Numbered from the stretch's first letter, positions 36,101 to 50,400 are shown. The stretch: 64,000 nucleotides of DNA from Marsupella aquatica (GCA_973895155.1 OZ316897.1:12710001-12774000), one strand, 5' to 3'. Program-made: numbers and translations. The notes: generated by a model not told the origin, from the letters alone.

Positions 36101-39100
36101 CTCATCCTCCAAGGACTTAGCAGCGATCACCAGTTGGTTGTGATCATTCTCCAGTGCTTGATGGACTTTTCTTGCTGCTTCCATCTGTTGCGTTTGGTCC
36201 GAGAGCTGGGCCTCGAGCTTGAGCAGGTCGTCTAGCTTAAGTTCGAGATTGGACTTCACGTCCTCCAAATGTGCAAAATTGACCTGCAGCGCCTCCTCCT
36301 TTGCATGTAGTAAGTCCCTCAGTTCAGTCTCCTTACACTTAGCACTTTGATGTTCCTGCTGGAGATCAGCCATGCTTGTCTGGAATGTATTCTTCTCCTG
36401 CTCTAGTCTTTGAATGATCCCCTGCATTGCTGTAGAGGCCACCTCCAGGTCAGCTATTTTGACTGAGAGGAGACCCTTATCATCTTCCAGAGACTTCACT
36501 TTTGTTAAAAGCTGGCTATAATCTTCACGAGCAATTTTGCTAGTAGTCTCAGAAAGAATGACCTTGTTAAGCTGTTCAGCAGCACGTTGTTCCAAAATTT
36601 CTACCTCATTAGTCTTTTTCAACAGATCCGACTTCAAGTCATCTACCACGGCAAGATCAGCTTGTAACTTGTCAATTGCCTCTTTGAGCTTTTGAACTTG
36701 ACTTTCAGCAGTCGCACTTCTCAAAAGCTCGTCGGAGAGGCAAGCATCCAAAGTTGAGTTTTGGTGGGTTACAGCTTCGAGCTCATGAGCCTTCCTTGCT
36801 AGTTCGGCCTGTGTGGTTTGCTTCTCGACAAGAAGAGCTTCATGCTCTCCTTTCAGTGTCTCGAATCTTACATTCATCTCAAGCACGTTCTTTTCTGCAT
36901 CTGATAGTGCAAACTGGAGTGACTCCTTTTCAGCACTAAGAGTCTGAAGGTTCATTTTTGCCTCCTCAAGGATGGAATTTGTCTCCAGCAATCCCCTGTC
37001 AGCCTCGTCGTTGTCACACTTTCCAGCGTCCAGTGAAACAGACATCTCCTCCAACTCAGCTAGCTTGGACTCCAGGGTTTCCTTGTCTTGCTGAAGCGAG
37101 GCAAGTTGGGCGAGAGAAGATTCCAATTTGGAAGACGTGTCCTGGAGATTGAGCTGAAGTTCTGACACATCAGCATTCATACGTTCCACTTGTTGCCGTA
37201 GTTCGTTTGCCTGATCTTCTGCCGCTTTTCTCAAGTTCTCCTTCTCATTAAGGAGATTGATCTGTTGACTAGCAAGCCTCTCCATTTCCTCCAGCTGGAT
37301 GAGCTTGCTCTGCAGTATAGAACTGATCTGCTGCACCTCATTATCCATTTCACTTCGTAACTTCTCCATGTTTTCAGCACTAAGTCGTCTCTCGACCTCC
37401 AAAGCTCGCTCTTTCTCGTCATTCTGCTCCAACATAGTTTTCAGAAGCTCTTCCTTGTGGAGTACAGCTGCGTCTCTTGATTGCTCTACGTCGCTCTTGA
37501 TAAAGGACATGGCTGAAAGCTTTTCATCAAGTGACTTAGCATTTTGATCAGCCTCTTCCAATTTGCTCAGCAGGTCACCATGGGCGCCATCTTTCTCCTT
37601 CAGGGAACTAGAAAGTTGTTCGCAAGCTGTCATCTGCAATCGCAGAAACATACTTCAATCGTCATAACTTTCGATAGACATTAAGCTAGCTTGATGAGTC
37701 ACCTAGTCCAGACTTGACCCGTACTGGATGGAAGAACTTAATTGGCCTGCCACTTGACACGCAAATCTCGTATAGTCGAGTGAAATAGCAAGGTCCTTGA
37801 CATTTTGCTGAGCTCTCGAGCAAACAAGCGAATTGTCATCGTGAAAATGCTCATCCTTTATATCACAAGAGAAAAGACAAAACTAGCATCTCCCTGCTGA
37901 AGAACCTTAGAGCTTGGAAGGCACACTTTCGCACTCGCTTCAATTGTCCAACAAACATACAGATGAGAGATAAATTCAATTAAATGCTTACGGAGAGTTT
38001 GTATTTGAAATCTTACCATCTCCTCAAGAGACTGAGTAGCCTTCGCTCTCTCCTCCTCTGCTTGGCTCAACTGAGTATCAATTTGAGCTTTCACAGCGTT
38101 GGCTTCATCCAATTTGGATTGCAAGCTACCAGCAGTACATCTTGACTGCAAGAGAAGAAAAATTCAATTTATACATTCAAAAGGGACCGAATATAATTAG
38201 CGTATGACCATAAGATCAAATAGTATTACTCAAAGCATATCGTGGATGGTGAGAAAGGTACGTTTTCAAGCTCATCAGTGGTCTTTTGTAACTCCAAGAA
38301 GATGTCCTCCTGCAAACACAGACGTACGTACGGGTGTGAGACCACTGCAAATCAACCGACAAGACAAGGCGGCAAGTAAGACAGTAACCTTTACATGGGA
38401 AGAGTACGACTTAGACGGCGAAGAAGTACTTCAGTCTATCCATAGACAGTAGATCAATATGCCTCTGAAAGTAGAGAAAGTTGAGCCCCTGCCCGAAAGG
38501 TACGCTAAGTATTGTCCAACAAAGCCAACTTGCCTGCAGCTTTGTCTGCTGATCAAATGCGAGCTTCATCTTCTCAGCTTGAGATCTTAGAGCAGTCAAC
38601 TCCTGCGCATATTCAGTCGCCTGTGCTTCTGCAAGGTTCTCTTGTCTCATCGCCTGAGATTTCAAGTGAAACGTACAGAGTTGTGAAAGTCTTATCAAAT
38701 AGAAGAGCAACTCAGTCGATTGCGTTACCTAAGGCAATTCCTCTGACAGCAACTTAGTACAACGCCAAATCTAGATAGGGTTAGATGAAGAGAAAATAAT
38801 CCCGCGTCCCTCCATGTTATCGACTTTGCTTAAGAAAGCAAAACGGCACAGGTCCTTCTACTCAGTCGCCAGGAGACAGTCTGGAGGCCAAACTGTGACC
38901 AACTTAAAGAAACCTCGAGGCAAAAAACAATTGACACAACAATCACAATTTGGGGGATGTTTGTAAGAGTTGCAATTTACATTATCCCGTTCCCTGGTGC
39001 TCTCGTGAAGTTTCTCTTCAGCTTTCTCCAGCTTCTGATTGGCTGCTGCGGCTTCCATCCTATATTTCTCCACTGTTTCTCGTAGGATGGCATTCTGAAA

Positions 39101-42100
39101 GCACAGTTATTCGGTATTTTAGAGTTCTCCACAATTATCTCCTTTCTCGAGCTTCAGAGAGATCCGGTTATAGCACACGAAATACCCAACTTGAGGGGTC
39201 GCAGGTCATGGATGCAAACCTCCTCTCTAAAAAAACTAGTCAGCTGATTCATACCAGCGGGTCTGTTAGACATTACCTCTTCCAACTCCTTAAACATTTT
39301 CGCCTTCTCCTCCACCATCTCTTGAAATTCAATCTTAAGTGTTTGATTTAGATTCTCTAGTTGAGCTATTTGTGCCAGTAACTCTTCATCTTTCCGCTCC
39401 TCCTCATATTCGTCAAGTTGACCTACAGGTACACGCAACCAAAAGTCAATGTAAAATGATGAGTTCGAATTGAGTGCTGGGTACGGGTACAATAATGCGG
39501 GAGAACAAACACAGACGATTCTATCATAAAGTATGCAATCATTGATGCGCAGAAAATACTCACCCCTGCAAAGATCAAGCTCCATCTTGAACCTGACCAC
39601 ATCTGGGTGATGCTCAATTTGCTTACGAAGCTGCTCAATTTCTTCACGCAAGTCGAGCACAATCTCATCGGGCTGTAAACTTGGTCGCCCACTTTCAATC
39701 CTCTTAATGGCGTTTTCCCTGAGCCTGATAATCATTTTTTGAGACTGCCAACGAATGCCTATCGTCAAAGGGCGTTTACAGGGGAGTGTATACTGTTCGA
39801 GAGATGCGTGATCATGTTTAAGGAGTGAGAGCAGGACCTATCACTCTAATGCGTTGGAAGGCGTTGAGCGAAACAAGGAGTCACAACTGCTTCCTCTTAT
39901 CAGTCCAATAGGGACCCACAAGGAAGCAACCACAGCAATTTGAAAAGGGCGAATATTAAACAAGAGGCCAATGTCAGGAGAGTTATTCTACAAAAAGTTA
40001 CCTGCAAGGTCTTCTCCAGACGCTCGCACATTGCGTGTTTTGCTTGAAGTTTTAATTCAAGAACGTGCATTTCCATTTCGTTTCTCCGTTCAGCTTCTAG
40101 GGACCTCTTTACCGATTGTGATATGATGTGTTCCAACCGGCTTGTCCGAGCACTCTCTGAATGCGGACGGGACACTCGTTTCAGTAAGGAGCCAGCCATG
40201 TTGCATGAATAAGCACATCGAGTCAAACAAATCTGATCCCCGGCTTCTACTAAACGTACCAGGTTGTGGCTCATGGCCCGACATAGCATTTTGATCTCCA
40301 CCAAGGCCACTTCCCACGTTGGCTGCCAATCAAACCACACATTCAGAAAATGAATAGCACAGCAATTCAAGCCTCCTTCTCAATGTTATTCTTGTTTAAG
40401 CCCATGGCAACGAAAATCAATCCATTCCAATCTGTGTCATCAAATTCTGAGGGCAAAAGACCTGAGATGATAACTGGCTTAATTGAAATAAAATGAAACA
40501 GTACCTCTCAGAGCTGCGATTTCCAACCGTAGACGTCTGATTTCCTCTCCCATGACAGCAGGATTACCAAACATATCCTCGTTGACAATAGCAGTGTTGT
40601 GAATCAGCTTTGCACGTTGGGCAAACTTCAGAGTTGAGAGAGTCTCGTCGATGTTCTTCTCCGCAGGGCTCACGTTTGCGATAAGGGTGCACTTCGAATT
40701 ACCACCAAGGGCATCCTGTAATGCGCAAGCATACAATTCATTGACGGATGCCATAATTGCAATATACCAAAACTTTCTTTCAAATCCAACAAGGAACACT
40801 GTAAAGGAATATTTGGGTAGAAACCTCGAAAACAATTGCCTGATTTTAGACAGGAGAGAAGTCAGTATAATACCTTAAGTAAGAAAGTGAGCTTAGAGTC
40901 CCTATAGGGAACATGTCGTATTTTTCCTTCTGATATGTCGACCAAAGCCTGCCATTTCTCGAATGTTAGAAACAAACCGACAGCATTGACGATACAGCCA
41001 CACCACAGGAGACCTCAATGTCTGCTAGATTGTACTGGACAATACATCCGAATGGAAAGCAAGCACTGCTTCGTACTGTAGAAGAGCCGAGAGCTTATCA
41101 CCTATTCAAGAGCATGATCATTGCTACGGACCTTAATAACATTCCCAAGAGCTGACAATGACTTGTTGATGCTGCCGGCTTCCTTGAGACGTATACCCGC
41201 AGATTCACTATGCTTTTGCCTCTCTGAACCAGCCAGATCCACGAGATAGAACCTTGATGTCCTTCGGTTCATCACTCCCCCATCGTTCCGGCGCTGGCAT
41301 AAAACAAACAAATATTTCACAATTCTAAGAGGATCCGTATAACTTCATGTAACTAAATGCGATTCTGCTGTGCATAGAATTACATTCAAATCCGAAGTTG
41401 GCCTAATAGAATGGGAGCACGACATAGTAGGACACTCCAACACAGGAGACTCCACGAAGGATATCTCGCCCGTGTGAGAAAGAGGTGCAACACACCTGAG
41501 ATTCAACAACCACAGTGAAGACGCTGTGAGACCGACTGCTCTCCAAATTCATAGCCGTCATGCCCACATGGCGATTTTCGGAACCTCGTCGGAACACTCC
41601 ATATGTTGCCTCAGCCGTCGACACAACGACTTCTTGCAGTCCTTCGACATACATGCCATGTTTCGCATCCTCATGAATAGCTGAAGAAGGAAACGTCAAG
41701 GAAGACCAAACTTACAAGGCTTCGGAACCCAATGCAGAATAAATATTTATTTGCGCAGATATTTCGAAGCATAAAGCCACATATTGTAAGAAGGATACTG
41801 AGATTGTAAGATCCTGGATCAAGAAGATCCGAGACTTGCTCGTTGTATATCTGTATCATTTCGAACAAGCTTCACCATTAATGGAGGAACGACGTCAAGC
41901 ATAGAGCAAACCATTCAATTCGAACATCTGGTTAATGATATGAGTGGCACATCAATGAAACCAAGAACTGCGATCAGTCAACCTTTCCTGCGTTTCGATC
42001 CCTTCATACCTGAAGATAGGAACACTTCACGACAAACTCCACATCCTTGCAGTTCTGTTACAGGCAGAAAATTGTTAGTTGTTCTCACGTCCAACACCTT

Positions 42101-43748
42101 AAATGACTACTACTCAGCTCACGTCCGTAAACTTTAGGTTGGGCTTCAAGGAAAACGAAATGCTGGACATTTTTCAAGCAACGCAGACCTGTGTCTTTTC
42201 GGTAGCCATTCTCTGAAAAATGTAGTCCAGAATTCGAGGAATCAATCCACGTTTTTCCTGACGCTTCAGGCTTGCTTTCGCTTGAAATCCTGGAGAACCC
42301 CCCCCTGAAGACTCTGGGTCAGGACCTGCATATCAGGCGCACACTTTACCAGTTAGACAGAGCAACTTGCAAATGACACTCCGCGACACGATATCGGGGG
42401 CGTTCGTCAGTCTCGACGAAAGCAGCGCACGTCGCCAGCCGTGGACCTCTCGAGAATTCTGCTAAAACTCAAGAATAGGACGGTGACGAGCGAGAACCAG
42501 TTTCCCGACCAATGTGAAACATTTCAGTAACCAAATAATTTTAGTGCTACACACTAACCTTCCATGGTGAAGGTTTTCCCGGCTCCAGTTTGCCCTGAAA
42601 AATAATTGAAGCTGTTAGTCTCAATGACTTAGAAAGCAATCGATGACGGTTTTCAAAAATCTCCAACCCGACGGTAATCCAATCACCTTAGGAGACATGT
42701 TTGCTTTGGTACTGAGGCTTCGGCCATGGAGAGGTCTCAAAGAACGTTCAAGGCCTCCAAGTGGAATAGACGTCGATTACGTACCGTACGCAATAAGGCA
42801 GCAATGATATCCTTGGAGGCATGCATCTGTGATGGGCCTCCCTACAGCCGTAAAAATATCCTCCTGCAGATGCGAATTCAAGGTCGTAAGCTTAAATTTC
42901 AACTTTCAGCAGAAGGGATCAGTGTCAACAATTCTGGTCTCATCGGTTAGACATTGTTCTCCGGCTGAACACAAATTTACGATCAGACATAATACGTAAA
43001 GACGCCTTTCCGAAAACAGAGCTACTCCAAGAATGCCGAAATGTAACGAAGAAGTAAGGAGCTTGTAAAGTTAGAGCTGCAAGGCCCCTTCGTAATCGAC
43101 GTCGACAGGAAACAGAATTGGCTGTCCAAAGGAATGTAAACTATGCGAAGTCGAAAACGAGGTCAGAGACAGATCCTTCTGTCGCCTCGCGACCGCGACG
43201 ATTTCACTTCTTGGACCGCTGAGAGATCGATGCATTCATGGAAGATCGATACAATTCTTTCTTGTAGTTCAAACTTCGCGAAGAATTGTAGACAGGTGAT
43301 GCTTATCGAAGCTAGGCGGTAGTCCGTAATTTTTCGGAAGTGCTACATAATCGACATAAGAATGCGCAACGAAGTAGTACGCACTCTTGATACGACATAG
43401 CTAAAATGCTTGACATGCATATCACATGAGAACGTATTTTAGTGAAAGGACAGGACGCAAGAACTATACCTGACCAACGGCTTCGTCGGCTACATAATCG
43501 AATGTGAATGTTCTGGGTTGAGGTCGAAAGTTCAAGCTCACTGAGTGGGCTCCTGAGTCCACTCCGACACATTTCATGTAACCTTGATCCCTCTCTCTGG
43601 AATTTGGTGGCCGAACTCTTACGACCACCTGAACATTTCCATTGGTGCCCGAAGCAACAGTGTTGTCCGAAGACACACTTTCTACGTCAGCTCTTGAAAG
43701 TTCTTGATCCAGATCCATAAGCCCCATTCCTCCCATCAATCTGTCCAT
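33132..43748 (-). CDS. Kinesin, probable KIN-12 (POK/KIF15-like) class, 22 exons
   Basis: A 2037-residue N-terminal-motor kinesin; KIN-12 kinesins work at the phragmoplast and division site. Exons: 43470-43748, 42785-42863, 42559-42594, 42189-42325, 42010-42045, 41799-41850, 41496-41680, 41132-41293, 40874-40948, 40505-40715, 40260-40322, 40002-40156, 39564-39744, 39277-39422, 38981-39094, 38534-38653, 38262-38309, 38017-38145, 35792-37633, 33859-35421, 33440-33755, 33132-33316. All phases agree. The motor domain covers about residues 38-390: [11 protein letters not shown]-loop GQTGAGKT (120-127), [12 protein letters not shown] (190-201), switch [10 protein letters not shown] (251-259), switch II DLAGSE (287-292) and KFAQRAK (377-383). 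Long heptad-rich coiled coil fills about 420-1835, mostly from two large exons, then a Ser/basic tail. The segment HPDVVRF followed by QLDEYEE resembles the KIN-12 neck-distal region. Exons 11-12 rest on a short predicted intron and are the least certain. Intron 16 uses a GC donor. Confidence 0.92.
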
Positions 43749-45211
43749 TACTCCTGTTCCTCCTGTTCAAATCCAACCATAGACTACTGCAAATTACGCC
43801 GGCTGATTATATTCATCAAAGAATGGCCTTTCCGAGCGCACCAGCCGCGTGCATTGTTGGTCGATACGATCGCAAGCTAGTCGCAACGAATAGGAAGTTT
43901 CATACGAGACAATGCACTGCCCAACCGCAACCTTCTTCACGACGATCTTCAACGAGCACTCAAAATCAGGAGGCAAAGCTACGACGTAACGCTGAAACTA
44001 ATGAATGCTCGGATCCCGCAAGCTGCAAGGGCAGTGAAGGCCAGTGAGCCACGATTCTCCCATGATTCACAATGCCGGGGTCGCATTCGCGCACCAACGA
44101 TCCTCGTTGCATGCCAATCCGTCGCAGAGTTGAGACGCACAAGGAACTTTATCAGCAACCAGCATTACCAATGTGACCACAGACCAGCAGCGCAGAGACC
44201 CATGACGCCCATAACTCGGCGCCGAAACGTGCAAAAAGAAGCAAATGCGGCACCGATCCCAATGCCCAAGACTTGAAAAAGCCGACCGCACTATACACCT
44301 CGCCAGATCGTAACCGGCTTCACCACACAATGCTGACAGACGGGTAGAGATCTTAACATCGAAGATGCTCTAAAATGGTGAGAGCAGTTCGCCGAAACCG
44401 TCGACTGGGTCCAAATCGCAAGAGCTGGCCCGAGTCAACCGCGGTGGGGCGCAGCCTGCACAATAAAAACACTACGAGAACGAGCGCGAGCTATGTGCTA
44501 CCCGGATCGGGCCACTCCCGCCTGAGCACCATGCTTTCCACGATCTCCGAGCACCGCACAAGAAGATCCATCCCACCCTTCGACGGATCCGACACCAGAA
44601 CTGAAAACAAGGGCCTCCTGCAATCGCGCCTCCGCCACCACTCCCCGATTCCGCAGCGCCACCGCAGGATTTTTCAAAACTCTCGACCCGAGTTTCACCA
44701 CCATCCAAGAACAGAGTTTCAAAACGAGGGCCCCGCTCGCTGAATCCCACCCATTACCATTCCACAACCCTATTGTCGCTCCCACCGCTGCTGCTGCTGC
44801 GGGCGATGCAGCTTATGGATCGCACAAGCAGTCAGTGGAGGGCGAAGATGCGCGCATACATTACGCATACCACGACTCAGGAAGCTTTCCATTCCGTCGT
44901 CTCATCGCTCTTCGTGTGCGCCTCTCGTCATTCGCTCGGGGGCATTCCGAACTCCTCCGCAGCCATCTATTGAATGTGAACTCGTATGTTTGGCATCAAT
45001 CAAGACCGCACCCGTCTGTGAGTCTGTCTGTCGCTCTGTCTCTCTGTCTCTGCGTACTCCCTCCGCATCTACTCTACTACTCTACTACTCTACTCACTAC
45101 AGTGGCGACGGAACTGGACAGGGCCGAGACTCGAGACTTAGCGGATTTCTGTACCGTTGCTCCTCCCCTCGTATTCGTTTTCGCATTGCTCCGCTTGAAT
45201 TTACTCAAACC

Positions 45212-45412
45212 TCACTGCTCCGATTGAACTCATCCACCGGGCCTCACTGATCCGATTGAAATGAATCCACCGGGCCTCATTGCTCCGATTGAACTGATCC
45301 GCCGGGCCTCACTGGTGCGATTGAAATGAATCCACCGGCACGAGTGATCCGATTGAAACGAATCCACCGGCACGAGTGATCCGACGGAAATGAATCCACC
45401 GGCACGAGTGAG
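45212..45412. repeat. Minisatellite of 32-33 bp, six units
   Basis: Units at 45212, 45244, 45277, 45309, 45342 and 45374 share a GATTGAA core (GACGGAA in the last) followed by ATCCRCCGG and alternate between 32 and 33 bases. The last three carry CACGAGTGATCC junctions where the first three carry GCCTCACTGMTCC, so two sub-families are present. Confidence 0.9.
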
Positions 45413-45902
45413 GCTGCCGTGGATCCATAAACAGAGAGAGCGACGCGGAGAGGAAGGGAGAGAGTGTCGAGGGCAGGCCGTCGTTCGCCCCGCCCGGCCG
45501 GTTATTTTGGGGCCCGGCCCCGTGAATTCAGTCAGGAAGGAAATTTACTCGCACGTAAATCCCGTCGATAAGCCATTGATCCATTATTAAAGATAAATAT
45601 CTTGTAGAAGATCTCAAACCCATTTTTGAGGCCCTCGTTATTCCCGTAATCGGAAGTAACCTTTTTTTTCATAGAAATTACAAATTATAATACTTGTGTA
45701 ACAAGATGTTGAAGTGGAAAAAATGTACATATGAGGAAAAGATGTTTGGGCAATTAGGTTCTAGTCTCAACCTTGCTCCAAGAAAGCCTAGGAACAGGAA
45801 AACCAAAAACATTTGAGTGTCCTTGACTAGATTATTTTCACTTTCTGGTCATAAGGGTACAAACTAGAAATCACAAATCAGACCTACATTATCCTACATA
45901 TT

Positions 45903-46325
45903 GTGAGGGGATCAGACTACTGATTTTGTGTGTGGCAACACTGCAAATCTGACCGCCCCACTATCTATGAATTGTGTAAACTGGCCCAAAAAAACCCAAA
46001 CTCCATTGTAAATGGGCAAAGCCGGCTATTTTAGGGAAAACCTAAACCCTCCCATGCCCATCCTTCACAGTCTACAGCCCGGCTCGATTATTATTATTCT
46101 GTGGGGATGAGGCGACTGTTTTTGTGGGGGGGGGCACTGCAAATCTGACAGCCCTGCTATCTGTTAATTGTGGAGACCGGCCCAAAAATCCAAACTCCAT
46201 TGTAAATGGGAGAAGCCCGCTATTTTGTTAACTGTGTAGACTAGCCTGGATACCCAAGCTCCATTGTAAATGTGAGAATTCCGTTATTTTGTTAATTGTG
46301 AAAACTAGCCCAAGTACCTAAATCT
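45903..46325. repeat. AT-rich degenerate tandem repeat
   Basis: Phrases ACTGCAAATCTGAC, GCTATTTT, TTAATTGTG and CTCCATTGTAAATG recur two to three times with a period of about 196 bases, then a shorter one of about 65. Confidence 0.7.
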
Positions 46326-47133
46326 ACTCATGTTTGTCTACATATAAGCACAATTCACACATCAAAAAATTAATTTTCTGTTGTTGGATAAATTATGACC
46401 TATGGTTTCACTCTAAACAGTAGATCATGCATGGTAAATTTTGATTAAAAAATTATAAAGTAGAAAGAGAAGATGATATTTATTATGGTGCATATGGACA
46501 GGAATGCTCTTAAGTTTGCACCAAAACTCCCCATGCCCAGCCTTCCTCACAAGCATAGTCTAAAGTGTCACAATTTTTTGTTACTAGAGAAAGCAAGAAT
46601 ATAGCTTCACTCTATGGTTCAGGACAAATAGTTCATGGACCCCCTGGCTAATAAAATCAGGGGGAAGAGTCGATCTGAGCCGTCTCCATTTCTTATCTCC
46701 GGAACTCTCGTCCGTCCATGATAATGGCCAATCTATGGCTCGAAAGAAAGATCTCAAATAGATCTATGGATGGGTTCTGTCCATTTTGCAAATGGGTTAA
46801 TATTTTTCAAATGAAAATTTAAACAAATCCAAGCCTTCCTAGCCGTCGATTTTGTTGATTTTACGATCTTTGCCGTCCATTTTGCAATGCCTCTAGAAAT
46901 CTTATTCATGCATGTTAGAAGGCGATCTAGGGTGCAAAAGAAAGATCTCAATGAGATCTACGACTGGGTATTTTTTGTTTTGAGAATGAGTAAATAGTTT
47001 TGAGTATAAAATTCGATGAACTTTCAAGATTCCAGCCATTCCTCCTCCCCGATCCTGGGTTTCTATGTGCTCTTCCCAGCATTAATGGTCGTACAATACG
47101 AGAGGTCCTAACATACCGGGAGTTTGCGGTTTA

Positions 47134-47465
47134 ACAAGGAAGTTATCAAGTTAGTTATTAGTCATTATTTATTATATGAAAAATACTTTTTATAAATCTT
47201 TGAATTTAAATTTTAAAATTGGAAATGTAACTAAAACGGTTACATAGTGACAGTTTTAACCATCTTGCTCTTTGCATTTCCAATGTTTTTACTTTTCTTT
47301 TTACAGCATGGCGTCCCAAAATTTACACCCCAATTGACACAAACACGAATGAAAACTATAAGTTTGATTCACAAAAACCGACGAGTCTTGTTTGTTGCGG
47401 TTGTTGTTGATGTGGCACGCTGTGGTGCCAGGAATTTTGGAAGGGACCTCTAGTGGGGTACGTAA
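47134..47465 (+). repeat. Left arm of a ~320-bp inverted repeat
   Basis: This arm is highly similar, in inverted orientation, to 53438-53754. Landmarks are ACAAGGAAGTTATCAAGTTA, TTATTAGTCATTATTTATTA, CAAAATTTACAC, TGTTTGTTGCGGTTGTTG and GAAGGGACCTCTAGTGGGG. It could be a terminal inverted repeat of a long-TIR transposon (Mutator-like elements have such long TIRs), or one of two opposite copies of one element. No target-site duplication could be found outside the arms. Confidence 0.85.
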
Positions 47466-50400
47466 CAAATCAGAGTTCAATTGGAAGTTAAAGTAGAGAT
47501 ATTTTTGAAGAGCTTATGGTCTATGGCTGCACACTGTGAACTAGATCATGAATGAAGAGTTTGATCATAAATTATAGTGCAGACTAGCCCTCTGCCCATG
47601 CATTTGCATAATATTGTTGATAGTAAATAATGTTGAGTGGAAGCATTGTCAAGCATAAGTGAGGTGACCAGGCAATTGGATGCTGCAACGAGTGAGCAAG
47701 TCTAGTTTATGGACACCTGGCTAGGTCAGCTTTGGGGAGGGGAAATGGAGGTTTGAACTGAGGGCAAGGTTTGCCACCTGATTTGCATCCATGTCATACC
47801 CTCCACCATTGGATGACCTGCTGTTATTTGGGGTGGTTAAGTACACCAGAGGCCAAAAAAAGGTGGCGTAATTTTATTAAACAAAAAACAATGGCAAGTT
47901 GTGAATTCTGAAGAAAAAAAGGTGGCAATCTAGCCAGTTTAAAACATTACTTTGAATTCAAACAGTATTTTTCCCTTTGTATAATAAATGTTCACATGTT
48001 TAGGCCTCAAAAGTTGCTAGGTTCATTTGAGTAGCTGCATGGCTACACGTGGTGATCCATCTGAGTATCATTTTATCCGATGAGCACACTTCGTTTTCCC
48101 AAGATGCTCAGATCCATTGCCACATTTGATCTCAGGACTCGCATGTACCAAGCACTTTTGTGTCTATGATGAACCAAGCACCCTTTTGACCCGAAAGAAA
48201 GAGCATTATGCAAAGGTTGGTAAACCAGGCACATTTCGACTTTTCAACAATAAGAAATAGCATTTATTGCAAAGAAAAGGTACCACAATAAGCAAAATAA
48301 CTGTTTCAAAATGGAATTATCTCTATCCTGGTTAAGCAGTCCATCTGAGCATCTTGTCAAACATTTTGACATGTGGGAGTTTCACTTTTTTGTTTCTCTT
48401 TGGTCAAATAATATTAGCTTTATAAAAAGCAAAGATAGGTGAAAAACTTGCCTTTGACAACTTTGATGCAAACATGTTGCTGGCTCCTTTGATTGGTTTT
48501 GAATGAAACAATTTTACCTTTAAGTTAGTTCAAATACTCAGGTGACACAATATCAAATTCAATTGTAAGAGCCTTCAACACATTCTATCATGGAACATTA
48601 TTTAATGAAGAATTCAGCTCAACAGAATCTGGTGGACATCTATGGAGATGGGTTCTAAGGGCAGCTTCAACAGTGCTGCATATAAGTTTTTTAGGAAGCA
48701 GATAGGGAAGGGCCCAAAATGGAGCCCTGCCAGCCTTCCCCAAACCTAAGCCAAGATTTAGGTGATCCCAAAAGTCAAAACCCTTCCATGGAGAAGTCAG
48801 CTACAGTAGATTTATAAAACTCGCTATCCACGCATACCCCAGTTCCCTTCAATTGCCTCCGTTTGAGCACATCATCCATTCTCAGGGCACCCAATGTGCA
48901 TAGACTGGGCTTTTTACAACCAGAACTCGCCCCACCTTTTTTTGTGCACCTTGAGTGAACGGTTGAGAATCAAGCAATTTGCCACTTGAGCCACTCACGA
49001 GTTGCTGAATTGCTCGTAAATGTAACTGATGTAACCTGCTGTCAAGCAATTGGACCAATGATGTGCTCGAAATATAACAACTCTCTGGACTGCAATACTC
49101 TGTGACAGTATACAGTTTTCTACTAATTTTAAAGACTTTCTCTGCTCCAGTGCACCGTCTAAATCAGACTGTCAGCCAGACTGCAAAATCGCCAGAGATG
49201 GAACACAATTGTGGTCCAGCAGACTGCAAGATTGTGGCCAAGGAAGCATTCTTTTCGTTTTCACCAGAATGTTTTTCTAATCCTTGGCCAGAATATATGA
49301 TGACAAGAGTACAAAGAGTCTGAACAGGGAAGAAACATTTTTCTAAGCATTGAATTTACATATAGGTTTTAGACTTTGTAGCCAGAGGTGCGGAATTAGC
49401 ATAAATCAATTATTTCAAATGTTTGGTGGCGTCATGGCAGGCTGAATATTATTTTCACAAATGTCCAGGTTAAACAGCAATTCAATAATGTCTTCTCCAT
49501 ATTCATAAATCGTACCTACAACCTATTATATACACTCAAAAGTCAGTGTGTACGTATAGATACTTCAGAAATTTCCTAGAAATTAGAATTGGACTTTTTT
49601 TAGCTTTCGCAAAAGCTCTAAGACTTTATCATTGAAAGCTACATTTTAAAAACTCAATTAATTATTGTGCAAAACCTAAAATATTCTTTAATTATTGTGC
49701 AAAACCTGAAAGTGATGCTGCCATGGACCAAGGCCATGAATAATGCAACCCTCATGATACCTTGTACACTTTCACTCCCTAACTACTGTACCTTCTTCTT
49801 TCCAAAAAGTTTTCAACAACAAAATTCAACCTTCAATATCTCCCTTTCTATCCTATAAAAAGGTTTGTCTGAATCAACTTGGAAAGATCTTTTCAACCAG
49901 TTTAATGGCTCTAGTTTTCAGAAAAATTCATAAATTTGTGGTTTCTTTGATGTTTGATAATCTCCAACGATATGAGGCTGTGGAAAGCTCCTTTCAAGAC
50001 GTTTCTAAGCTTTCTAAGCATACCAGAGGTTTCATGTACAGACAAGAGTCATTGGAAATGGGTTGAGGGCCATCTGGATTTGAACTTCCAAGTTTACTAC
50101 TTTGTGAAATGTTGGAACGAAGGAAGAGAAGGAAATCAGTGAATGCGCTCTCATAGTGGAATGTTTGGGCTGGGTTCATAGTAAGACAGTGATTTGGAGA
50201 CTGATAGTAGATAGATAATGAAGGGCAACATGGAATCCAAAATTGAAATTTATCCATGCAATTAGCTTCAATGATCATGAAGGTACAAGCAATTAATTTG
50301 AAATTAGGGAAAGCAGATAAGCACTAGTATGGACATCCAAATGACTTCATTTTCCAGTTTCCTCAGTGAGCTCATCTAATCAGCTTCATGTTCCAGGATG

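Larger units (their letters stand above)
43749..47133. other. Kinesin 5' flank and repeat-rich intergenic DNA
   Basis: The first 1.5 kb is GC-richer and should contain the kinesin leader and promoter (transcribed leftwards). Open frames at 44.0-45.3 kb on both strands are arginine/serine-rich and mutually overlapping, with no recognisable domain. Simple repeats (TCTG and CTACT runs, about 45020-45095), a minisatellite (45212-45412) and an AT-rich repeat block (45.9-46.3 kb) follow. Confidence 0.45.

Noticed and set aside
36754-37547. Several plus-strand frames of 60-80 codons
   Set aside because: Antisense shadows of the large coiled-coil exon 35792-37633.
44001-45250. Arg/Ser-rich frames on both strands upstream of the kinesin
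   Set aside because: They overlap each other in GC-richer DNA expected to be kinesin leader or promoter. No domains.
45212-45412. CRISPR-like array
   Set aside because: Units abut without unique spacers, so this is a minisatellite; the window is plant nuclear DNA.
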